Source of the DNA: Paramecium tetraurelia
Taxonomy: Eukaryota > Ciliophora > Oligohymenophorea > Peniculida > Parameciidae
Assembly (NCBI RefSeq): GCF_000165425.1
Contig: NW_001798982.1
Coordinates: 9,369-73,368 of the forward strand
Reading direction: 5' to 3'
DNA length: 64,000 bases
The first letter of the stretch is position 1; each line of letters opens with the position of its first letter. The notes under the pieces were generated by a model that saw only the letters and a list, made by a program, of their open reading frames with translations, did no database searches and was not told the DNA's origin. Positions 49,179-60,132 of the stretch are shown one piece after another. The position numbers and the translations under genes are program-made.

Positions 49179-49994
49179 TCATTTCCAAAACAATACTTTT
49201 TTTTTTGCAATAAAAAATCCAACCACTACTAAAGCTAAACCAGCGAAAACGTAAAATCTTAAGTAAGATTTTTACTCCTCGTTGTTATTTTGTTTCTTGG
49301 TCCTTCCACCCACCTTCGTTTCTGGTAATTTGGTGCCAGAACTCCAAATTCTATGGGAAGGAGTGCCATCCCAACACAAGGGCATTGTGGATAGATTCAA
49401 ATACTTATTCTCCATCCATTCCTCTCTATCCGAATAGGAATTCACTTTGTATCCTAATGAAGTGCAGAATTGATCCCCATTATTCACAATATTTCTTAAT
49501 TCAGAACATAACACGTCATTCTAGAATTATAAATGTTCTTACTTAATAGCAAAGTCTCAATTTCTGAGTTTTTTCATCATACTAGAATAAGTCTCTCCAA
49601 CAAGCCTAATACATCTGGGTGCAATAATGAGGGCAGAACCCAACTCTTATTTGTTATCCAATATCGCCATCACAATCTGAACAAATGGTCTTAGTAAATA
49701 TTTCCTAACACTACTGACTGAGTTCTACTGCTAATTGCTATTCTCTGTACCATCTACGACATACTATAATCAAGTGTACTTAAATTTCAACTCCTCCAGA
49801 TTTTGTTAGCTGCAACATGTTCTCTTTGCATATGAATCGCAAAAGTACATTCCAGTCAACTAATGAAGTTTCTATTGTCCATAAGCTATTCTATTTTTCA
49901 GACTGCATTCCTAGTCTACCAACTAATTCATCACCTCCTGCACATATCCGAATTACGCATATCCCACACTTACCAAAATTATATATATTATCAT
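49179..49994 (-). CDS. Cys-rich type I membrane protein, folate-receptor-like
   Basis: Exactly 256 codons after introns of 26 and 22 bases. The signal peptide MIIYIILVSVGYAQ decided the start; an in-frame ATG upstream would give a longer, polar leader. The ectodomain has about a dozen Cys: YFCDSYAKRTCC, QCQEIFTKTICSDCDGD, VGFCPHYCTQMYQACW, then VLCSELRNIV and MPLCWDGTP. The CC pair, the C-x-x-C-x-G centre and the late C-W recall the folate-receptor-like extracellular fold, though the resemblance is remote. A Lys/Asn-rich stalk leads to one membrane segment (FYVFAGLALVVVGFFIA) and a short basic tail. It probably sits on the cell surface or in the secretory pathway. The ligand is unknown. Confidence 0.75.
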
Positions 49995-50198
49995 ATTTTA
50001 ATTTATATTGACTTATTACACTATTCCAAACATCTTAACTCGCCTACTACCTAACTCATTTTTTAAATATTATTTAAATTATGAACTGCTTAATTATTTA
50101 TCAATTCAATACATTCCTTCACTAAAATAATTAGTTTGATTTATTTTGTATTATTTGAAACAATTCTATTCGATAAATTAATAATTAATTAATTTTAC

Positions 50199-50971
50199 AT
50201 GGAACTACTTCGATTAAGTTCTAATCATGTTGAATTCAACTACAACAAGTACGATAACATGCAATCAAACATCACCCTCTACAATGATACTCTCACCCCT
50301 ATTGCTTTCAAAGTACTATTGTGATGACATTGTTAGTTCAAAGCCTCCAATCGAAATATCTTTCTAGTAAGACCAGCCATTGGAATAGTCTAACCTAAAC
50401 AAAACCAAGTAGTGCATGTCACTCTCCACTGCAAAGTCCTTGAAAATGCTATGACTAATGAATTCAATGAGAAATTGCAATTGAACTCTATTCCAATTTT
50501 CTCAGGAATCCAAGACCCAGTAGCCATTTTCAAAGATCCCAGCAGACCATCTGATAACCAAAAAATCAGCATAGCCATCTAAACTATGGACAAAAAGATC
50601 ACATCATAGGGTTGTGGGGGTCCTGAACAAGTGTTTTAGTCACTTCATAAATAGAATAGTCAATTGGATTTTCACAACGACACCACAGAACCAAAATTTG
50701 ATTAAACCAGATTTCAAGCCAGCAACAACCCACCTAATTTTGAACTGTTGTAGTAAGAGTTGGCAAAAAATGAATAGCAACTTGTAATCATTTATTTTAA
50801 ATTCCATTTTAGTTGAACTTGCAAAAAACTCACAGCAATTCAATCTTGAAACCAAAGAACGAACCCAATAAAAACTCTAAAGATACTATCCTTATGATAA
50901 TCGTAAGCATCATGTCGTTCTACTTAATTTTGCGATATTTTGATTTAACAAATAGAATTATTCCAAAATGA
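50199..50971 (+). CDS. VAMP-associated protein (VAP), tail-anchored MSP domain
   Basis: ER membrane tether. The N-terminal MSP (major sperm protein) domain reads MELLRLSSNHVEFNYNK, then ITLYNDTLTPIAFK, NRNIFLVRPAIGIVQPKQNQ and VVHVTLHCKV, in the order and spacing of VAP proteins. A middle linker with PEQVFQSLHKQNSQ and a helical stretch (NFELLQQELAKNEQQ) leads to a single C-terminal membrane anchor (MIIVSIMSFYLILRYF). Introns of 24 and 29 bases leave exactly 240 codons. VAPs usually bind FFAT-motif partners through a basic face of the MSP domain; I did not check those residues one by one. Length and architecture are standard. Confidence 0.88.
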
Positions 50972-51583
50972 TAACAAATAAATAAATATCAATATAGAAA
51001 TTCTTATTATTAATATATAAAACTATTCAATTTCTTTTTCCTTCTTAAGAAGCAATATATCTATATCATTCAGTCTATTATAATGGAATATTTTTATGGT
51101 ATAATATTATTGTTTAGGATCACACAGAATTGTTGGAAATAGTACTACTTTGAAATCTCTTAAAACATAAAATGTGGTTCCTCTCAATATTTGAATCTCT
51201 TATGAAATTAAAACATAGAATTTTTTCTCTTATTTAAATGAATTTAACCATTTACAATATGATTTATAGAATTAATATATAGGTAACAAACACTTAGGCT
51301 TAGGAAGAACTATTAAAAGGAAATATATAAATTAAAACTCTGAATTTATTCAAAATTTAGTTTAGTTATTAATAAATAATTACAAATCAAACTAAGATAA
51401 ATGAATGCAATTTCACAAATAATTTAGATTGTATCAGTTTCAACTTAATATGATATTGACTGTATTTAACGTTTGAAATGACAATAGAGAATGTATGAAA
51501 AGTACTAGAATAATGAATTATTGATTATATATATTTAATATTTCATTTAACAAAACAACAGATAAGTCTAAATATCTACAATT
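50972..51583. other. AT-rich intergenic region
   Basis: About 610 AT-rich bases upstream of the TMEM43 homologue. Nothing recognised. Confidence 0.55.
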
Positions 51584-53138
51584 ATGAGTCAAAAATTACT
51601 ATTTACTCTATTTATAGCACTATTGTTGCTACAGGTTGTAGATTGCAAGAAATCAGGAGGAACGAAAAGCGGAACCAAAGGATGTACGTATTTATTTATT
51701 TAAATTAAGCATCATCATCCTCTTCAAAACCTTATTCATCATCCTCGACTTCGAGTGGATCGTCAAAAAATGATGCTGGAGAATCACAAATAAATCCATT
51801 AGTTGAATTTATAGCTGGGATTATATTATTCATTATGGCATTTCCTATCTTATGGCTCAACGAATACAAGTATAATATTTGATAAAAATAAAGAGCTGCT
51901 GAAAATGAAGTAAATTTAGAAAGGGCAGAAAAGGAATGCGTATCAACCAATTGTCTTGAAGTCAATCCTAATTTAGAGAAAAGGTTAATCCACATAAATG
52001 GCTAGACAAGAACTGATAACATTCTTAAGGATGAGGAGTTTGGGATTGAAGTGGATAATTGTTTGGTTCTGAAACGTAAAGTTGAAACTTATCAATGGAT
52101 CAGAAAAGAAGAGACTGATGGAGTTGGCAATAATAAAAAAATCAAAGTATTCTTTGTCCCTGAATGGTCTGCAATTAAACAAGGAAGTTATGAAAACTTT
52201 GAAAATAATGAATCGGATTGGACTGTCAAGAAGAAATCTAAATACGCTAAAGATGTGTATTTAGGAGCTTATCTTCTTACTAAATTCTAATTAAAATAAG
52301 CTAAGAATTTTTAAGAAATCCAACCATCACAAGAATGGGTCACTGCATGTGCAAAAGCATTCCCTAAAAAGACTTAAGAACACACGTAAGACTATAATCA
52401 ATTATCAAACTAGTAAAATAAAAGATGAGTACATTTATTTTAACAAAGTATATGGCAACCTCACAGTAGGAGATCAAAGAATCAAATTTTAGAAAGTAAA
52501 GTGTGGAGATGCCACAATTGTATCTCAATAAAAGGGTAACACTTTCGAACCATATTCATTACATGTTAATGAAAGCAAATTGCTTAATGATTACGATGAT
52601 AAAGGGAGCGATCATTCTATCTATGTTGGATAAGATTTATCGTAGATTTTAGAGGAGAAAGATGATGAAAATGCACTAAAACGTTAACTTAAGCATTTAT
52701 TAGAACCGATTAAATACATTGATTGGCTATTGGAAAAAATGCTAACAATCCATTAAGTATTTGATCATAAGCTTAATGAATCCCGTAAATTGACCATGGC
52801 TGTCAGGTTTTTAGGTTTTCTACTAATGGTATGAATAATTCAATTATATTTAGTTCTTTGGGTTAATGTTATTCTTTTCGCCTGTTGTCTATGTAATTTC
52901 ATGGTTCCCTTTTTTGGGTCGATTCATGGCTGAATTGTCTACCTTATTGTTTGCTCTTGCTAGTTTCTTAATATCCTTACCTTTGACTTTAATAACAATT
53001 GCCTTGGCTTGGCTCAGGTTTCATCCAAAACGAGCCCTCCTGATATTTGTAATAGGGTTCCTAATTGGTTTTTGTGTGTGGGTTGTCATTTCCAAAAAAG
53101 GTAACCATTAATATTAAGAAGAATATGATAATTATTGA
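51584..53138 (+). CDS. TMEM43/LUMA family membrane protein
   Basis: In animals TMEM43 is an inner nuclear membrane and ER protein. The gene starts with a signal-like MSQKLLFTLFIALLLL, followed by a Ser-rich linker. The first family segment, NPLVEFIAGIILFIMAFPIL then WLNE, matches the TMEM43 motif (FPLLFWNE in animals). The lumenal domain contains KRLIHINGQTRTDNIL and VLKRKVETYQWIRKEE, which agree with family positions. Three membrane segments close the protein (LMLFFSPVVYVISWFPFL and two more). Introns of 26, 24, 28 and 25 bases leave exactly 484 codons. The full length and topology agree with the family. A TMEM43 homologue in a ciliate fits reports of the family's wide distribution. Confidence 0.85.
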
Positions 53139-53453
53139 ATTATTTTTATCACTTTATAATCATATATATATAATTCTGTAAATATCATAAAAAATAATTT
53201 ATAATCAAGAAATTATGTTAATAATTTAATTTAATTTTTTGCCTCTATCTGGCTCTATTAATGTTATTTGCCAATTAGAATAATATTCCATCGTGAATGT
53301 TACTATTTAAATTACATCTAAATTCTCTCAGCTTAATTGTATTAGAATTATGTGTTTCCACTTTATAATTAGATACCTCTCTTTGATCCACTCTATATAA
53401 ATAAATTCTATTATATATGAGATTAAATATTTGTATAATAATTCATAATAGTG
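53139..53453. other. Intergenic region between convergent genes
   Basis: About 315 AT-rich bases. Nothing recognised. Confidence 0.6.
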
Positions 53454-53780
53454 TCAGTATCCTTTAGACTTCACGCTTATAAGGCCCTCTAAGTAAAGTA
53501 TGTCTTATTCAACCCCTTCTTCCTGTAAGTCTTCGGTGTTAAGGAAGGCTTTCTAAAAACTAAGAGCTCTGTAATAGAAATAAAAGAGTTCCCTCAGTAA
53601 TTCAGATTGAAACTCATGTTTGAGGGAGGCAACTAAGGTTTTCGTGTCTTTTGTTTGAATAGCCTTCACATGTGTTATTACTTCTTGAACCTATTCTAAA
53701 GTATATATGCGCTTGACAAAGTAGTAGGCTGCATAAAGCATTTGAACTAATCCTGGTGTTTATAAGATGAACTCTTGCAT
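53454..53780 (-). CDS. Small helical hypothetical protein
   Basis: Intronless frame of exactly 109 codons, MQEFILQTPGLVQMLYAAYY to LEGLISVKSKGY. Almost all helix-forming with conserved-looking aromatic positions (YFVKRIYTLEQVQEVITHV, LLRELFYFYYRALSFQKAF). No signal peptide, membrane segment or metal site. GC content is clearly higher than in the AT-rich DNA on both sides, and the start codon is well placed, so it is probably a real gene. The family is unknown. Confidence 0.65.
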
Positions 53781-54523
53781 TATTATATTTAAATTAATAA
53801 AATAAAGATGAAATGATTTAGAGATGTAAATATCTAATTTTTACATTTTTTATAAATGTATTAATACTATATTCTAACTTTCTAAATCAAAATAAATTCA
53901 TTGTATTTATTCTCCATTTACAAAAATTAGGAAAGAACGATCAGTATATTTTAATATTTTATTTTTAAATATCAAACATTAACATTAAATTCCAAATAGA
54001 AACTCAAATTTGACTCAAGCAACTTCTATCCTTATGATATCAAATAGAATAATTATTTAATTCATTAAACTATTAAATAGCTTTACTAAACAGAAATTTT
54101 CGAGAGGAAATATACTGGATTTAATAATCACTTCACATATTATATTATATAATAAAATTTGATACTACAACTAATTGTTAGTGTAAATGGCTTAAAGTTA
54201 AAGTCAAATAGTAATAGCTTTTTGGATTGATATGGTAGCAAGGACTAGGATATAGTAATTTTCATATCTAATATATTTGAAATGTTATTAAAATATTGTG
54301 ATATAATAATTTGTCTTCTTGGTTTTATGAATTTTCAAAGTCATTTTCGAGGTTTTTAAAAATCAGTTTAAAATATTAAACAATTATATTTACAGAAATA
54401 AATATATATAGCAATTAAGATACAATTAAAACAATTATACTTTTAAAATATTGTGTAAAAATAATTAACTCGAAAGTTTTATGATTATTATTTAATTCCA
54501 AAATTTACAGAATTTAAACAGAA
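53781..54523. other. AT-rich intergenic region
   Basis: About 740 AT-rich bases between divergent genes. Nothing recognised. Confidence 0.55.
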
Positions 54524-55690
54524 ATGATTTCAATTTTGTTACTGTCAACATTTATTGTCTTTGGAAGAGCATTTGGTGATGTCAGATGCAATCATCAAAC
54601 ATAATTTCCACTACAGAAGGAAGGATTCTCAGAGGGAGTTCGAGGATAAGATTAAACTTATTATTTACAAACAACTAAGAGAATCCTGAAGACAAACTCT
54701 GAATTAGAAACTTTAGCAGTAATCGAAGAAGAAGATTCCTCGAACTATTAATGCTAAAGAGTCATCAATCACCCAGATGGACAACATGTTTTTTCAGTAT
54801 GTCTTTAATATGGAGTATACCCATATATTAGTGCATATAGATGTTAAAACAACGTTTGCCAACAAATAGGTTAGACTCAGGAAATTTGGAATTGTGGAGA
54901 GTAGTTCTCAAAGCTGGAAGTGGTAGGAAATACACTTGTAGTACTAAATGCTAAAAGAGATTATCCATACAATTCTAATGATATGGGTAGAGTAATGTTT
55001 ATGAATTATGTCTTAACAGATGATAACTTTTACTTGAAATTTCCATCTTACTATTTAGATTATTATTATTTTGGATTGACCTACATTATTGACATTATTG
55101 ATTTCAGCATTCACTAATATGAGGAGGATGGAATTTTGAAAGCAAAAATGTTCTTAGCTGATAGAGACAATGGTTTATTTTGGGTCGATTGTTAATTGAA
55201 ATAAAACTAACTCATTCCAATTAATAAGGGTAGGATAGAATTGAGACCTTAAGTGTTTATGAAAAAGAATTAAATATTTATGACTAGTAGAATCATTTCT
55301 AAAATTGGCAATTAATTTGATATCTTAGTTGCATCTAACAATAACGATCATTACATTGTAACAGTAACTTTTGAGAATGAATAAACTACTAGATTTTATA
55401 TAAAGACTTCTCTCAATTAATACCTGGATTGGCCTGCTAATAATAGATTAGATGTATACAAAAATTACTTTGCAATAACCTATTGGTCACCAAATAACAT
55501 CTCAGCAATAAATATTTATCAGTTGTCAGGAAATTCTGAAACTTCATCCTTCTCTGTTGGACCCATACATACAATATTATTAACATAATAGAACTATTCC
55601 GTTGTATTCTTTGGAGAGGACGCCAATAAGTAGATAGTGTTGAATTATAGATCATAAAGTAATGAGATTACATAATGTCAAATAAACTGA
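54524..55690 (+). CDS. Secreted protein, function unknown (intronless)
   Basis: A single frame of exactly 389 codons. The signal peptide is clear: MISILLLSTFIVFGRAFG, followed by DVRCNHQTQ. The mature part has Cys pairs in its first half (QCQRVINHPDGQHVF, YRCQNNVCQQIGQ, WNCGEQFSKLEVV) and beta-rich repeats of 40-50 residues (NTLVVLNAKRDYPYN, YFAITYWSPNNISAINIY), which suggest a beta-propeller-like ectodomain. No membrane anchor, so it is probably secreted or stored in granules. The next gene downstream, 367 bases away on the same strand, has a similar character but is much longer and has a membrane anchor. They may be distant paralogues. Function unknown. Confidence 0.75.
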
Positions 55691-56057
55691 GCATGAATTA
55701 TAAAATTATAAAATATAACAAAATGTAAATTATTTTGAAATTCTCCCTTATATTTTCTCAGGAATTGAGACATTCTTTTCATTTAATGTAATAATTAAAA
55801 ACTATTTAATTAACTATTTAATTTATATGTGAAATTAGATTTATTATAATATTTCCAATTACTAGAGAAACTTCAAAATAAATGAAAATTAATAATCATA
55901 TAATTATAATCAAAGCTATAACAAGGTAGAGCTTTATTATAGTAGCCTGATTATTATATTAATAAAAAGTTTTTATGAAGAATGATAATCATTATTCATT
56001 CTACACTCAATTAATGTAAACTACAAATCATTTTTCCCACTTTTAAATTTTTACAAT
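55691..56057. other. Intergenic region
   Basis: About 370 AT-rich bases between two plus-strand genes. Nothing recognised. Confidence 0.6.
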
Positions 56058-59000
56058 ATGATCACAAATCAACTCCTTTTTTCATGTCTTATGATGATTG
56101 TAAACTCGTGCTCTCAACTTTACAACAATACCATGTTTCTGACGGGTACCTACAAAGAAGTTATCAATGTTCCACTTTCCTAAATATTTCTAAATTCGGA
56201 TTATAGAAACCTTACTTTTAAGGAATCAACCAAAGACTTTATAATTGCGGCTCCAATTTAACTATATTCAGAATTAAGATTTGGTGAGAAAGCCAATTCG
56301 TAAACAATTTCTTCAAAGCTCTTTAAATCTACCAAAAGCAGAGATCCGATATAACATATGACTGCTTTGGTTCATTAAGGAAACTATTTCCTATATTAAA
56401 ATGTGGGTATCTACTAAACTCTCCCGTAAATTCAGCATGTATCTGCATGCAAAGAAAAACAAGCTTCAATTTGTTATGACATTGTTGAATTAAAAACTTT
56501 GGTCATCGTAGAATGCTAAGATACTCTCAACAATAGTTATTTTAGCATTATGTAGAATGAGAATGTAAAATAACTAGAAGTAGAAAAACCCAATTCTGAA
56601 TTTCGAAAACTTGATTAAGTTGACTCCTATTTGATAAGGGGGACTGTTAATAAAATTGATTTATATATTGAAGAACAAGAGACACTAAAATTTTTAAAAT
56701 CATTAGATGAATTGTAATTGATCGATTTGCTATAAAAAGACAATTTCAAATTGTCAATAAGAGATTTCTAAGCACACACCAATGGCTAGATTAGCATAAT
56801 GAATGCTTTCGGTGAAATAGTTGTAGTTGAATACAAGAACGACAATTGGCAATTAATTAAGACCATTGACACAGAGATGGATGATATTCAAGGGTATGAC
56901 TATGATATCTATACCGACTCATATGTGATTATGAACAAGTCAGAGATAAGATACAAATAGATAGATGAAGAGTGTTAGAAAAAGGAGTATCTGAATTTTA
57001 ATGAATCCAACAGAATTTACCTTACCAATGGAAGTGTATTACTTCACTAGAAGCAAGATATTACCTTATTTACTTTAGGATTGGCAAAATTGTAGACCTT
57101 AAATTTAGGGAACTAAAGTTATTAAATAATTACCAATCCTTACTCCAATGGATTTATTGCTGTTAGTGATAATATGACATATGCTTATTCAAACAATAAG
57201 GAGTATTTCTTATAAGTTACATTTAATCAGATATTGGAGTAGAAATATTTGAAAGTTGTGTTAAATTAAGAAGATATCCCGTGGGATTGTGAAATAACAA
57301 TTTTCTATAAGACTGAGAATATCAATAATGATCAAATCATAACATAACAATATTCGCAAGGTTTGATTGCTTCAGGAGTATATTAGGACAAGGCTAAAGT
57401 GAAGTTAAGGCCTGTGTTTTAGGGATCCAATTTGCAATACAATTTCCAACCTAATTCAATCATTTCCATAACAGTTAATCAATTTAAGTATGCATTCTTG
57501 AAGAATGTAACAGAATCCAGGTATATTATTTACAGAGAGATATTATAAAGAAGATATTAACCGAAATTATATTTAGTGGAATAAGATTCAAATCTTTAAC
57601 TAATTGGTTATTCATGCACTAACTTTGCACCAATTCACCTTAATTGTCACATTCTTTTTACAAAGCCAGAATTTATCAAATTGTCTGCAACCCAGAATTA
57701 GCTTTGGTGGTACAATGAAGATTCTCTGTTCTTTGCTGTTTTTGGAGACTCAACTATAATAATATACACTTACATATACAAAGACAAAAAGCTTGCTGTT
57801 CTAACTGCAATTGTCTTGGAGAGTGATATAAAATAGATTGCCACAGATGGCTATCACTTATTTGCGTCAACTGCATAGGATGTTAAGATCTACTCCATAA
57901 CTGTTGCTGGAAAAGAGAAACTCTTGTAAACCATAGAAGTTCAAGTTGACAAACTATATGCATCAGAGGCTTAAAAAAACTACATGTTTTTGGAAGTAGC
58001 TAGAACGTTGTACATTTATAACATAGCATACAACAAGGAAACACTAATTTAGTTTATAGAAATTGAAAATGATTACGAAGATACTAATTTAGCTATTTTT
58101 GACGATTACTTTGTTAGGTTTGGTAAGATCAAGGACAAAGAGGAATATGATGTAAAGATGTACAATTATAAAAATCAGAAGAACATTTATCTATAGAAAT
58201 AGATAGGAATTAATGGCTATTCGAAAATTAATCTCAATAATATGAAGTATTCATTCATCAATAATTTGTTTTACCTTATTGGTTGGAACACAAAGCGATA
58301 AAAACATGTAGTCTTAATCTATTCAACCAAATCAAGTAGTTTAGATTCTCTCTTCAGCGTAATTGATGTAACATTTATGGCCTAGATTTCAGCAACTGGA
58401 GAATATATCTTTATCACAGATAAAGGAAACAATTAGTAGAATTTATAAATATTGTACATTAAAGGATAGTTATTCGTAAGCGCTAAAATAAATGAAAATT
58501 ATCAATAGGTTGAGTATTCAAAATAGATAAACTTAAGTCTCATAATAAATAATGATTCATCTAATAAATTAATCACAACAATTCCAGTAAATATAGTAAA
58601 CAGAGGAGTCAAATTATTTTAAATTAATGACTCATTTAATCTAACTTATAAGTCAAGTAGTGATGAAAAACATTGCGTGGACTTAGGACAATCTTGGTAC
58701 AGTGGTCAAGCCTTGGATTTAGAATTAGCAGAACCATCGAAGAATGTTTAATTCAATCCAGTGTTGACTAAATAGAAGGAAACCTTGGAGTTTAGCGTAT
58801 ATATAAGAGAGTTCGATGATGATACATTAGTTTAAATGATGGGTAACAAGCTTAAGTTTCTAAGGAAGGCAGATCTCTCTGTCACAGAAGAATTTTAATT
58901 GGATTAAATGTACACATTTCATAAAATGTTCTTAATTGATGGACATAATATCTATATTTAAGTTATTACAGATGATACTATCGAATTGAGAATAGTTTAA

Positions 59001-60080
59001 TGTCAAAAATACAAGTGTGCTTTGTTGGAGAATAGGCTTGAATTTAAATCAATGATAAAGAATGTATATCTGCATATGAACTATTTCTTTGTTTATATTG
59101 AAAGTTTAGTGGAGGTTTATGACACCAAAGGAGCTGCAGTTATGTTAGAATCTTTTGAATAGATCCAGAAATTCTAATAGAACCCTGATTTGATTTAAAT
59201 GGAATTTAGACATTTATAGAAGGATATATATTAATTTATTTCCGTGGATTATCAGGGTAATCCGGAATTACAAACAAGGCAAATATCTAGAACATCTACA
59301 ATATCTAATTATAATACTACAAATATATAGATTAAGCCAATAATCGCTGAATATAATATCAATGTGTAATAGCAACAATTCTCTGATGGGTTTGTGTTAT
59401 GGAAAGATGAAATAATCATAATATTTAAGAACAGCGCATCGTATTCTTTTAAATTCCAAAATGATTGCTAAAACAAAGAATTATGTGAGATTAGTAAATT
59501 TTAATTAAACGGAGTATATCAATAATATGGAGATTGGTATTTGCTTGGGATATTCCAAATCTTTTTTGTAAGCCAGAATTTCTTGCATTTGATCTATTTT
59601 TAGGCTGATCAAAGTTTGCTTTTAATTTACGACCTTTCAACGCCAAGCAGCAATTCCAAACCTAACAATGCGATAGTTGGAATAACATCTCCATAAAAAA
59701 TAGGTGCTCCGATCTATTAGATTACGTCGTTCGTGTATAGTAGTGATGAGAAGTTGCATTTGCTGACATCAATTGAAGATAAAGATTAACTCTAACATTA
59801 CACAATCTAAAGATCCCCTTAATTATGCATCGATGAGGACTTCTTTTAAGATAATGTGAAATTTAAATTGTCAAATCTAGATTACTAAATGTATTTAGAT
59901 GAGAAGGTGAAGATATAGGAATACATGTTACCAATTCCAAAAGAAGACAGTTTTCCAGCCTGGGCAATAGTGTTGATTGTTCTAGGGACTGTGAGTGTTC
60001 TTGGATTTGGGTTATTCATGTATCGCCAAGGTAAGAGAAATAGAATAAAGGATCAAAGGGTTTTGTTGAATTAAGTTTGA
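56058..60080 (+). CDS. Large type I membrane protein, ectodomain of unknown type (intronless)
   Basis: One unbroken frame of exactly 1,341 codons, notable in an intron-rich genome. The start MITNQLLFSCLMMIVNSCSQ is a signal peptide. The ectodomain of about 1,270 residues is beta-rich with repeated hydrophobic-strand units (ISIMNAFGEIVVVEYKND, YSFIINNLFYLIGWNTKR, DDTIELRIVQCQKYKCALLE) and scattered Cys, compatible with one or more beta-propellers. A single membrane segment near the end (FPAWAIVLIVLGTVSVLGFG) is followed by a short basic tail (YRQGKRNRIKDQRVLLNQ). No kinase, protease or lectin motif was recognised. A cell-surface or contractile-vacuole/secretory location is likely. Function unknown. 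Confidence 0.82.
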
Positions 60081-60132
60081 TTTAAATTAATTGTTATATT
60101 TATTTATAATTAATTTTGAGATGTAATAATTA

